Source: Mollicutes bacterium
GTDB lineage: Bacteria > Bacillota_I > Bacilli_A > RF39 > UBA660
NCBI GenBank assembly: GCA_012841465.1
Contig: DUUS01000126.1
Coordinates: forward strand, 1 to 5,535
Reading direction: 5' to 3'
Length of the DNA stretch: 5,535 bases
Notes under the pieces: generated by a model
What the model saw: only the letters and a program-made list of their open reading frames with translations
What the model was told of the DNA's origin: nothing
Database searches by the model: none
Part shown: in pieces, positions 1 through 5,451 of the stretch
Layout of the letters: each line of letters starts with the position of its first letter
How positions within the stretch are numbered: the first letter of the stretch is position 1
Position numbers and translations under genes: made by a program

Positions 1-41
1 CTTTAGTATATCAATTAGTCTTTTTATGTGTTCTTTTTTTT

Positions 42-65
42 AAAAATAACTAAATTACTTAGTTA
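42..65 (-). terminator. Weak putative intrinsic terminator at the end of folD
   Basis: Read on the minus strand, a perfect 7-bp inverted repeat (TAACTAA / TTAGTTA, plus positions 59-65 and 47-53) with a 5-nt loop is followed at once by five T (46-42). It includes the last sense codons and the stop of folD. The stem has only one G-C pair, so it is weak and may be chance in such AT-rich DNA. Its position, exactly at the end of the last gene of the ychF-fchA-folD group, is the main support. No minus-strand gene start is visible in positions 1-54. Confidence 0.35.
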
Positions 66-900
66 AATTATTTGCTGCATTTACTAATTGCAAAAGTAAA
101 ATATAGGTTGTTAGTTTTCCAATCCCGTTTTTTACTGGAGAGAGCATTTTAACTTTATTTTCTACTTCTTTAAAATTAACATCTCCACATAATTTTGAAT
201 TTACGACTGAAGTTCCGATATCTATTATAATATGTTTTTTATTTATATGCTTTTGTGTTATTAAGCTTGGTGATCCTGCTGCTGATATTATGATATCAGC
301 ATTTTGGATTTCTTTCTCTAAGTCTCTTGTTTTAGTATGAGCAACTGTAACCGTAGCATTCTTTTTTAATAGAAGGTGAGCTAAAGGTTTGCCTAGTAGG
401 TTACTTCTTCCTATTATTAAGACCTTCTCTCCTTCTAAGTTTATTTTATAGTAATCAAACATCATCATTACTGCTTTTGGTGTACATGGGATATTTGTTG
501 AGTTTCCTTCATTAAAAATACTTGCGATATTCGCATCAGTTATTCCATCTACATCTTTTTCTTTTGATATTAAGTTGCGAATATTTTTTTCATCTATATG
601 TTTAGGAATCGGTCTTAAAATAATTATTCCATGAATTTTGTTCTCGTTATTTATTTTAGTTATATTATCTATTAATTCTTTTTCATCTATATTATGAGGA
701 AACTCGTATACTTCTTTTTTTACATTATATTTAGAAAATATATTAGAAATTGACTTTATATAAGAATCATTTTCATAAGAGGTCCCTATTTTTATTATAG
801 CTAGGGTTGGAATTATATCTTTTTTTTGTAATTTATTTAATTTTGGAGTTATTTCTTTAATTATATTTTCTACTATAGGATTTGATTTTAAAAGTATCAT
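55..900 (-). CDS. folD: FolD-type methylenetetrahydrofolate dehydrogenase, probably lacking cyclohydrolase activity
   Basis: FolD normally oxidises 5,10-methylene-THF to 5,10-methenyl-THF with NADP and then hydrolyses this to 10-formyl-THF, in the cytoplasm. The 281-aa length is normal for the family. Seen: EKDVDGI (114-120, with the conserved aspartate D118), PCTPKA (138-143), the nucleotide-binding IIGRSNLLGKP (162-172), ATVTVAHTKT (182-191), ADIIISAAGSP (201-211) and CGDVNF (238-243). Odd: the catalytic Y-x-x-x-K motif reads Y47-I-K-S-I51, so the lysine is Ile. The usual VQLPLP reads ILRPIP (94-99), so the glutamine is Leu95. The usual PVPGGVGPMT loop reads PVKNGIGKLT (255-264). In studied FolD/MTHFD enzymes the Lys and Gln serve the cyclohydrolase step, so I infer a dehydrogenase-only enzyme working with the neighbouring FchA. 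The ATG overlaps the fchA stop as ATGA; only a weak GGA lies upstream, so initiation probably relies on coupling. NADP versus NAD preference is not decided here. Confidence 0.93.
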   Translation of the reverse strand: MILLKSNPIVENIIKEITPKLNKLQKKDIIPTLAIIKIGTSYENDSYIKSISNIFSKYNVKKEVYEFPHNIDEKELIDNITKINNENKIHGIIILRPIPKHIDEKNIRNLISKEKDVDGITDANIASIFNEGNSTNIPCTPKAVMMMFDYYKINLEGEKVLIIGRSNLLGKPLAHLLLKKNATVTVAHTKTRDLEKEIQNADIIISAAGSPSLITQKHINKKHIIIDIGTSVVNSKLCGDVNFKEVENKVKMLSPVKNGIGKLTTYILLLQLVNAANNLTK

Positions 901-1478
901 TTGTTTTCCAACTTTCTTTTTATATTATTATAAATATCTTTATGAAGATTATTTATAAGGGTAAGCTTATTATTTACTTCTATATTAATCTCTTCTTTTA
1001 AATCTTTATTTTTTAATAGATTTGTATTTACTAGTATTGTAAGTGTGCACCCTTCAGCTGATGAATTTAAATGAGAGATAGAAATGCCTAGGTCGCTTAA
1101 TAGTAATTTTGGAGTTATTTCAATTAAGTTTGATAATTTACTAGTAAAGTTATAAATAATATCAAGTGTTTCTTTAGGAGCTTTTATAGCTTCAATAAGA
1201 GCATCTTCTATTTTTGGTTTGTCTTTGTATGCTTCTTTTAAGATTAAAAAGATTTCTTCATCTTGTTTTTTTAACTTTAGAAGTCTTTTTGTTATTTCTT
1301 CAGTTTTATTTAATATCTCTTTAAACTGGTTATGATTATCTTTATACTTAGGATTGTTTAAAGAAATGTTAGCAATCATTGAAACTAAAGAAATACCTAA
1401 AGCAGCATTTAAAATAGAAGAACTTCCACCACCAGGGGCTGGGAGTGAAGATGATAATTCTTTTATATATTTTTCCAT
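897..1478 (-). CDS. fchA: FchA/FTCD_C-family methenyltetrahydrofolate cyclohydrolase (cyclodeaminase-like)
   Basis: This 193-aa cytoplasmic protein belongs to the formiminotransferase-cyclodeaminase C-terminal family. Members either hydrolyse 5,10-methenyl-THF to 10-formyl-THF (FchA) or release ammonia from 5-formimino-THF. Seen: the hallmark N-terminal PAPGGGSSS (13-21) followed by a small-residue helix (ALGISLVSMIA), a helical middle with D73 in KQDEEIF, IKAPKETL (98-105), and the C-terminal SDLGISISHLNSSAEG region (128-143). It is slightly shorter than the roughly 200-210 aa usual for the family but appears complete. There is no formiminotransferase domain and no histidine-degradation gene nearby. 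Its partner is folD, whose cyclohydrolase residues are missing, so the cyclohydrolase role is preferred by inference. The gene starts 9 bp after ychF with an AAAGGAG site and ends in a TGA that overlaps the folD start. Confidence 0.9.
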   Translation of the reverse strand: MEKYIKELSSSLPAPGGGSSSILNAALGISLVSMIANISLNNPKYKDNHNQFKEILNKTEEITKRLLKLKKQDEEIFLILKEAYKDKPKIEDALIEAIKAPKETLDIIYNFTSKLSNLIEITPKLLLSDLGISISHLNSSAEGCTLTILVNTNLLKNKDLKEEINIEVNNKLTLINNLHKDIYNNIKRKLENK

Positions 1479-1482
1479 AGTA

Positions 1483-1489
1483 CTCCTTT
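1483..1489 (-). promoter_or_regulatory. fchA ribosome-binding site overlapping the ychF stop
   Basis: On the minus strand AAAGGAG lies 4 nt (TACT) before the fchA ATG, and its first two A residues are the last two bases of the ychF TAA stop. This fixes the fchA start and suggests that ychF and fchA are translated from one message with possible coupling. Confidence 0.8.
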
Positions 1490-2585
1490 ATACATTAAAT
1501 CTAAAGTGACAGATGTCTCCATCTTCCATTACATAATCTTTTCCTTCAAGTCTTAGTTTTCCGGCTTCTTTAACTGCTAGCTCGCTTCCGTGTATTTTAA
1601 TATCATCATATGACATTACTTCAGCTTTAATAAATCCTCTTTCAAAGTCTGTATGAATTATACCAGCACACTCTGGAGCTTTCATTCCTTTTTTAAATGT
1701 CCATGCTCTACATTCTATTTGTCCACATGTAAAATAAGTTGCTAGTCCAAGTAAATTATACGTTGCATAGATTAATTTGTCTAGTCCACTATTTTTAATA
1801 CCGATATCACTTAAGAATTTTATGCGGTCAGTTTCATTTAATTCAGCTAACTCACTTTCGATTTTAGCACTCATTACAATTACTGATGTATTATCAAGAC
1901 TTGCATACTCACTTAACTGTTTTGTATATTTATTACTGCCGACTACTGCATCTTCTTCAGATACATTAGCAACATAAATAATTGGTTTTAAGGTTATAAA
2001 ACCAAAGTTTTTTAAGATTAGTTTTTCTTCTTTAGAAAGTTCAAGTCTTCTTAAGGGGATATCTTTAAGAAGAGATTCTTCACATCTTTTTAAAACGTTA
2101 TATTCACGTCTTTCTTCTGCTTCTTTATCTGCCATTACTTTTTTAGTTATTCTTTCTAATCTGTTTTGAACTATTTCAAGATCTGAAAAAATAAGTTCAG
2201 TATTTATTATTTCAAGATCTCTTATTGGGTCTACATCACCTTCTACATGAATTATATCTGTTTCTTCAAAACATCTAATTACTTCAACTATAGCATCTAC
2301 TTCTCTAATGTGTGATAAGAACTTATTACCTAGTCCTTCTCCTTTTGATGCTCCTTTTACAAGACCTGCTATATCTGTAAATTCATAAGTTGTTGGTAGT
2401 ACTTTTTCAGGCATATATATTTCTTCTAAAAGTTCGAGTCTCTTATCTGGTACGGTTACTATTCCAACATTCGGGTCTATGGTTGCAAATGGATAATTTG
2501 CTGCTAAAATATTTTTTTTACAAATTGCATTAAATAACGTACTTTTTCCTACATTAGGTAGTCCGACTATTCCTGCTTTTAACAC
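1488..2585 (-). CDS. ychF: YchF/OLA1-family ribosome-associated ATPase
   Basis: YchF is a conserved Obg-class P-loop protein of the cytoplasm that prefers ATP over GTP and binds ribosomes; it is linked to stress and translation control. Seen (365-aa numbering): P-loop GLPNVGKST (8-16), switch region PFATIDPN followed by DIAGLVKGAS, the ANVSEED segment in place of the GTPase NKxD motif (the NxxE form that explains ATP preference in this family), a charged helical insert around 130-200, and a C-terminal TGS domain ending in the typical HFRFNV. The start is taken as GTG at 2585-2583: a strong SD-like AAAGAAGTGAT (2600-2590) stands 4 nt before it, and MLKAGIVG matches family N-termini. An in-frame GTG at 2594 would add three residues (MIN) but lies inside that SD. 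It is the first gene behind the promoter at 2623-2631 and is followed by fchA after 9 bp. Confidence 0.96.
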   Translation of the reverse strand: MLKAGIVGLPNVGKSTLFNAICKKNILAANYPFATIDPNVGIVTVPDKRLELLEEIYMPEKVLPTTYEFTDIAGLVKGASKGEGLGNKFLSHIREVDAIVEVIRCFEETDIIHVEGDVDPIRDLEIINTELIFSDLEIVQNRLERITKKVMADKEAEERREYNVLKRCEESLLKDIPLRRLELSKEEKLILKNFGFITLKPIIYVANVSEEDAVVGSNKYTKQLSEYASLDNTSVIVMSAKIESELAELNETDRIKFLSDIGIKNSGLDKLIYATYNLLGLATYFTCGQIECRAWTFKKGMKAPECAGIIHTDFERGFIKAEVMSYDDIKIHGSELAVKEAGKLRLEGKDYVMEDGDICHFRFNV

Positions 2586-2589
2586 GTTT

Positions 2590-2600
2590 ATCACTTCTTT
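2590..2600 (-). promoter_or_regulatory. ychF ribosome-binding site that decides the start
   Basis: The minus-strand sequence AAAGAAGTGAT matches 9 of 11 bases of AAGGAGGTGAT, the complement of the 16S rRNA tail. It ends 4 nt before the GTG at 2585. The upstream candidate GTG at 2594 lies within this site and has no well-spaced SD of its own. Confidence 0.65.
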
Positions 2601-2622
2601 CTTTTTTTTACAAGCAATTAAT

Positions 2623-2631
2623 ATTATACCA
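2623..2631 (-). promoter_or_regulatory. Extended -10 promoter for ychF-fchA-folD
   Basis: On the minus strand TGGTATAAT is a perfect TGn plus TATAAT extended -10. No TTGACA-like -35 is found at 16-18 bp; that position falls inside the preceding terminator hairpin. The expected transcription start near 2616 would give a leader of about 30 nt to the GTG at 2585. Confidence 0.65.
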
Positions 2632-2633
2632 TG

Positions 2634-2659
2634 AAAAAAAGACTTATTTAGTCTTTTTT
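2634..2659 (-). terminator. Intrinsic terminator after htrA
   Basis: On the minus strand AAAAAAGACT, loop AAATA and AGTCTTTTTT form a 10-bp perfect stem (2650-2659 with 2635-2644), with the T run extending to 2634. The A-tract of the 5' arm overlaps the htrA TAA stop. The symmetrical A/T flanks could let it act in both directions, but no plus-strand gene is seen. The next promoter starts only 2 bp beyond it. Confidence 0.75.
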
Positions 2660-3758
2660 AAGCTTTTTCATTTAAATGTACAGTAGTAGTCTGTTTATTC
2701 TTACCTCTAATATAGGTTAGCTCGACTTTGTCACCGACACTATATTTATACAAATAGTATTTTAGTTTTGCTGATGATGTTATTTCATATATACCAAAGT
2801 TTGTTATTACATCGCCTTTTTCAAGTCCAGCATTTGCTGCAGGTGAGCCTGCTTGAACATATGCAACAGCGGCACCACTTGTAACTGATTTATCTAAAAC
2901 AATTCCATATTGATACCGAAGAGCCTGAGTATCACTTGCATTAAGGGTTCCTACTCCAAGTACTGGTCTGGTAATAGTTTTATTTTTAATTAATTCTTCT
3001 CCTATATCAACCGCATCTTCAATTGGAATAGCAAAGCCCATTCCTTCGACTCCACCACTTGCAAGTTTCATGTTAGTAATTCCGATTACTTCTCCATTTG
3101 AATTTGCAATAGGTCCGCCACTATTTCCTGAATTTATAGCAGCATCTGTTTGTAGTACCGATAGTACTAAACTAGCATTATTAGCGTTTGATACATCGAC
3201 TTCAATAAGGCGATCTTTTCCACTGACTATTCCTCTAGTTATAGTCCATGAGTATTCATGATTAAGAGGAGTTCCGATTGTAAAAACAGTATCTCCTAGT
3301 CTTGCCTTAACGCTTTCTCCAATCTCAGCGACTTTTATTATTTTGTTTGAATCAATTTTTAATACTGCGACATCTGAAAATTCATCATCTCCAGATATTT
3401 CAACTGGATAGGTATTACCATCAGTAAAGGTTACTCTAACTGATTCTGTTCCACTAATAACATGAGAGTTTGTTAGTATATAAGCATCATTTTTATCTGT
3501 TTTATAAACAAAGCCAGTTCCACTACTTACCATTTTGTCTTTATTATAAGCCTGAACTATCACTACTGCATCATATAATTTTTCAACAGCATCTGCGATT
3601 CCTTTATCGTCTATAGTTACTTCTTTTTCTAGTTTGTTAATTGTTGTTTGAGAAAACCATCCTAGTTCAGTTGTTCCGTAATATACGCCTACGGCTCCAA
3701 ATAATACTCCTAGTGATGCTACAACTGTTATTATTATAATATTTTTTGTTTTATTCAT
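2658..3758 (-). CDS. htrA: HtrA/DegP-like membrane-anchored serine protease with PDZ domain
   Basis: HtrA proteases degrade or refold damaged proteins outside the cytoplasmic membrane. The 366-aa protein has a short basic N-terminus, one membrane segment at about 7-28 (signal anchor, no lipobox), a linker, a trypsin-like domain at about 55-260 and one C-terminal PDZ domain at about 265-360. The triad is visible: H99 in TNSHVIS, D129 in DDEFSDVAVLKI and S213 in GNSGGP. RGIVSG (175-180) and GFAIPI (241-246) are also typical. One PDZ domain and an N-terminal anchor match the Gram-positive HtrA layout. The ATG at 3758 is supported by a TAGGAG site 9 nt upstream that overlaps the stop of the Abi_2 gene, so expression is probably tied to that gene. 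The terminator at 2634-2659 follows. Substrates cannot be inferred. Confidence 0.95.
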   Translation of the reverse strand: MNKTKNIIIITVVASLGVLFGAVGVYYGTTELGWFSQTTINKLEKEVTIDDKGIADAVEKLYDAVVIVQAYNKDKMVSSGTGFVYKTDKNDAYILTNSHVISGTESVRVTFTDGNTYPVEISGDDEFSDVAVLKIDSNKIIKVAEIGESVKARLGDTVFTIGTPLNHEYSWTITRGIVSGKDRLIEVDVSNANNASLVLSVLQTDAAINSGNSGGPIANSNGEVIGITNMKLASGGVEGMGFAIPIEDAVDIGEELIKNKTITRPVLGVGTLNASDTQALRYQYGIVLDKSVTSGAAVAYVQAGSPAANAGLEKGDVITNFGIYEITSSAKLKYYLYKYSVGDKVELTYIRGKNKQTTTVHLNEKA

Positions 3759-3767
3759 TCTTATCTA

Positions 3768-3773
3768 CTCCTA
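3768..3773 (-). promoter_or_regulatory. htrA ribosome-binding site built on the Abi_2 stop codon
   Basis: The minus-strand TAGGAG begins with the TAG stop of the Abi_2 gene and stands 9 nt before the htrA ATG. Ribosomes terminating on the upstream gene would sit on this SD, which favours translational coupling. Confidence 0.7.
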
Positions 3774-4700
3774 TAAATTTATTAATTCTTTAAAGTTCTT
3801 TGGAAATCCAATAGCATCTAGTACTTTACTTATTTCAATTGTATTTAATTTTCCAGCAAGAACATCTATTTCATAACTTATCTCACTTATTAATAATCTA
3901 AATTCTTCTTTTCTTAGTAATTGTTTTAAGATTATAATAAGGGCGAATAAATCATTTTTTCCATAAATATATTCTCCATCCATCTGAGGTATATTTAAGA
4001 TCTCATGGTATTTTGTATCATTGATTGTTCTTTGAGTTTTATGATTATATAAAATATCTTCATGAGCACAGAGGTTTCTAAAGTTAGCAAGTATTGGCAT
4101 ATAAACAATTAAATTTTCAACACTAACATTATAAATATTTGATATTGCATCTTGATCACTTCTTTTCATTACTATAAAAAGCTCACTTACAATTCCAAAA
4201 GATAATACTTTAACAACTACCCATAGTGGTATATATCCATAATTAGTTATATAGTGGCTTGTTGCACTATGTTGTCTTCCATTTACTCTTATTTGTCTTT
4301 TCATCTTTTTAAGTAAATCATGAACTTGTCTTGACCTATCAGGATCTTGATTAAAGTTTGAAGCTTTTAAGTATTCACTTTCTTTATATCCATATTCTTT
4401 AGATAATTGATAAGAAAAGATACTTTTCATATTGTTCTCTACTATAAGTAAATTTTTAAATATTATGTTTCTTATTTGTCGATCAAAGTTAAATACTGAG
4501 TAAAGTTCTCTAAATTCTGTATTAGGCAAATAGAAACGATCATTAGGACTTCTTAAAAAAAGATGCCGATAACCACTTAAAAAAAAGTAATTTTCTCTTA
4601 TTAATGTGTCTTTGGCAAAATCATAATCATCGATGATTAAACCTTTGTTTTGCATAATTTGAATTTGTTCTTCGATTGTTTTAAATACTTTTCTCGCCAT
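3771..4700 (-). CDS. Abi_2 family (AbiD/AbiF-like) HEPN-motif protein, putative phage defence
   Basis: This 309-aa soluble protein resembles the AbiD/AbiF (Abi_2) abortive-infection family, whose members stop phage growth and are thought to act as HEPN RNases. Seen: an N-terminal KTIEEQIQIMQNKGLII segment, ENYFFLSGYRHLF (36-48), FDRQIRNIIFKNLLIVENN (72-90, matching the family's D-x-x-R...E helix), HYITNYGYIPLWVVVKVLSFG (149-169), and RNLCAH at R208-H213, an intact RxxxxH HEPN catalytic motif. Length is usual for the family and there is no frameshift. It has its own extended -10 promoter and an AGGTGA site, and is followed by htrA after 12 bp with a stop/SD overlap. No toxin-antitoxin partner gene, recombinase or other defence gene is visible. 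AbiD and AbiF cannot be told apart by eye, and defence activity here is inferred from family only. Confidence 0.85.
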   Translation of the reverse strand: MARKVFKTIEEQIQIMQNKGLIIDDYDFAKDTLIRENYFFLSGYRHLFLRSPNDRFYLPNTEFRELYSVFNFDRQIRNIIFKNLLIVENNMKSIFSYQLSKEYGYKESEYLKASNFNQDPDRSRQVHDLLKKMKRQIRVNGRQHSATSHYITNYGYIPLWVVVKVLSFGIVSELFIVMKRSDQDAISNIYNVSVENLIVYMPILANFRNLCAHEDILYNHKTQRTINDTKYHEILNIPQMDGEYIYGKNDLFALIIILKQLLRKEEFRLLISEISYEIDVLAGKLNTIEISKVLDAIGFPKNFKELINL

Positions 4701-4704
4701 GATC

Positions 4705-4710
4705 TCACCT
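4705..4710 (-). promoter_or_regulatory. Abi_2 gene ribosome-binding site
   Basis: The minus-strand AGGTGA, with GGTGA complementary to the 16S rRNA tail, ends 4 nt before the ATG at 4700. With transcription starting near 4712, it would lie almost at the 5' end of the message. Confidence 0.6.
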
Positions 4711-4718
4711 ATTGTAAA

Positions 4719-4727
4719 ATTATATCA
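4719..4727 (-). promoter_or_regulatory. Extended -10 promoter for the Abi_2-htrA pair
   Basis: The minus-strand TGATATAAT is a perfect TGn plus TATAAT. No good -35 is found; the hexamer at a 17-bp spacing reads TACAAT. The predicted start near 4712 gives a leader of only about 12 nt. The architecture is the same as the ychF promoter. Confidence 0.6.
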
Positions 4728-4781
4728 CACATTCAAAATTAATTGTACTATGGCTTTGTGAAAATAAAATGAAAATACACT

Positions 4782-5429
4782 TTAATTATAGTAATTAATT
4801 ACTCCTTTAGTAATTATTAATGCAAGATTCTTTTGATATTCTTTTGTACTTAATTTGTTTCTTTCATTAGTATTAGATAAAAAACCACATTCAATTAAAA
4901 CCCCATTTATATTTAATTTACTATACATATAGTTAGAGTTATCCATTTTTTTAGCTTTTCTTTTACTATTTAAATTATTATTTAATTCATTTTGGATTAC
5001 TTCAGCAAGTTTTTGATCATTGTAATAAAATACTTGAGGACCATAATAGGAACTTTGATGAAAGAAATTTAAATGAATACTTAAATATAAGTCAGAATCA
5101 CTATTATTAATAATTCTAATGCGGTTATCAAAATCACTTTTCTTTCGATATATCGCATTAGGTCTACTTAAGTCATAATCACCATCTCTAGTCATCATAA
5201 CAGTAGCACCTTCTTTTTCTAAAGCTTTTCTTAGCTCTAAACTTATTAGTAAATTAATTTCATCTTCATTTACACCTAAATGACTAGCACCATTATCTAC
5301 TCCACCATGTCCTGGATCAATTATAATTAGTTTTCCAATTAAAGGAAAAGTTGTCTTTCTTGCATCAACCTTAAAGATAGTTAAAATAATGAAACAAATA
5401 ATTATTAATAGCAAAACTATTCTTTTCAT
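4782..5429 (-). CDS. cwlD: CwlD-like N-acetylmuramoyl-L-alanine amidase (Amidase_3)
   Basis: Amidase_3 enzymes are zinc hydrolases that cut the bond between N-acetylmuramic acid and L-alanine in peptidoglycan, outside the membrane. This 215-aa protein has an uncleaved-looking N-terminal membrane segment (about 4-19) and then one catalytic domain. Zinc ligands and catalytic residues are visible: H41 in DPGHGG, E55 in GVNEDEINL, H119 in LSIHLN and E180 in LIECGFLSN. TRDGDYDLS (80-88) and RKAKK (157-161) also resemble B. subtilis CwlD, and the absence of LysM, SPOR or SH3 domains fits. In endospore formers CwlD helps make the muramic-lactam of the spore cortex; whether this organism sporulates is not shown. 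The ATG at 5429 has an in-frame stop three codons upstream and no SD, unlike the other genes here. Confidence 0.93.
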   Translation of the reverse strand: MKRIVLLLIIICFIILTIFKVDARKTTFPLIGKLIIIDPGHGGVDNGASHLGVNEDEINLLISLELRKALEKEGATVMMTRDGDYDLSRPNAIYRKKSDFDNRIRIINNSDSDLYLSIHLNFFHQSSYYGPQVFYYNDQKLAEVIQNELNNNLNSKRKAKKMDNSNYMYSKLNINGVLIECGFLSNTNERNKLSTKEYQKNLALIITKGVINYYN

Positions 5430-5434
5430 GTTTA

Positions 5435-5440
5435 ATTATA
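5435..5440 (-). promoter_or_regulatory. Possible -10 box giving a leaderless cwlD message
   Basis: The minus-strand TATAAT ends 5 nt before the cwlD ATG, so a transcript from it would begin at or next to the start codon. There is no SD before this ATG. No -35 or TGn extension accompanies it, and the AT-rich context makes a chance hexamer likely. Confidence 0.3.
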
Positions 5441-5451
5441 TTCATAATAAT

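Larger units (their letters stand above)
4701..4781 (-). other. Intergenic region between cwlD and the Abi_2 gene
   Basis: These 81 bp hold the promoter and SD of the Abi_2 gene. Near the cwlD end, TATTTTCA occurs twice on the minus strand, 11 bp apart. I find no convincing terminator for cwlD, so read-through into the Abi_2 gene is possible. AbiF-type systems can carry an adjacent structured RNA, but I see no clear stem-loop here and the space is small. Confidence 0.5.

Noticed and set aside
1..54. Possible 3' end of a convergent plus-strand gene, or half of a terminator (TTAGTCTTTTT at 15-25 matches part of the htrA terminator)
   Set aside because: Two plus frames are open for only 14-17 codons, and any matching 5' stem arm would lie outside the window, so neither idea can be supported.
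1777..1977. Plus-strand open frame of 66 codons inside ychF
   Set aside because: It lies wholly opposite the well-supported ychF, has no recognisable domain and is best explained as a shadow of that gene.
1488..2594. Recoding of TGA as tryptophan, as in many Mollicutes
   Set aside because: Tryptophan residues at conserved positions use TGG, and fchA ends at TGA exactly where the folD start overlaps, so the standard code fits.
3070..3261. Plus-strand open frame of 63 codons inside htrA
   Set aside because: It is antisense to the catalytic domain of htrA, with no family resemblance, and is best explained as a shadow.
4745..4781. Terminator for cwlD
   Set aside because: Only a GTG/CAC three-base match around TATTTTCA repeats was found, with no stable stem followed by a T run.
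5374..5445. Minus-strand 24-aa reading frame starting at the ATG at 5445 and overlapping the cwlD start
   Set aside because: It is out of frame with cwlD, has no SD, and its peptide shows only A/T-biased composition.
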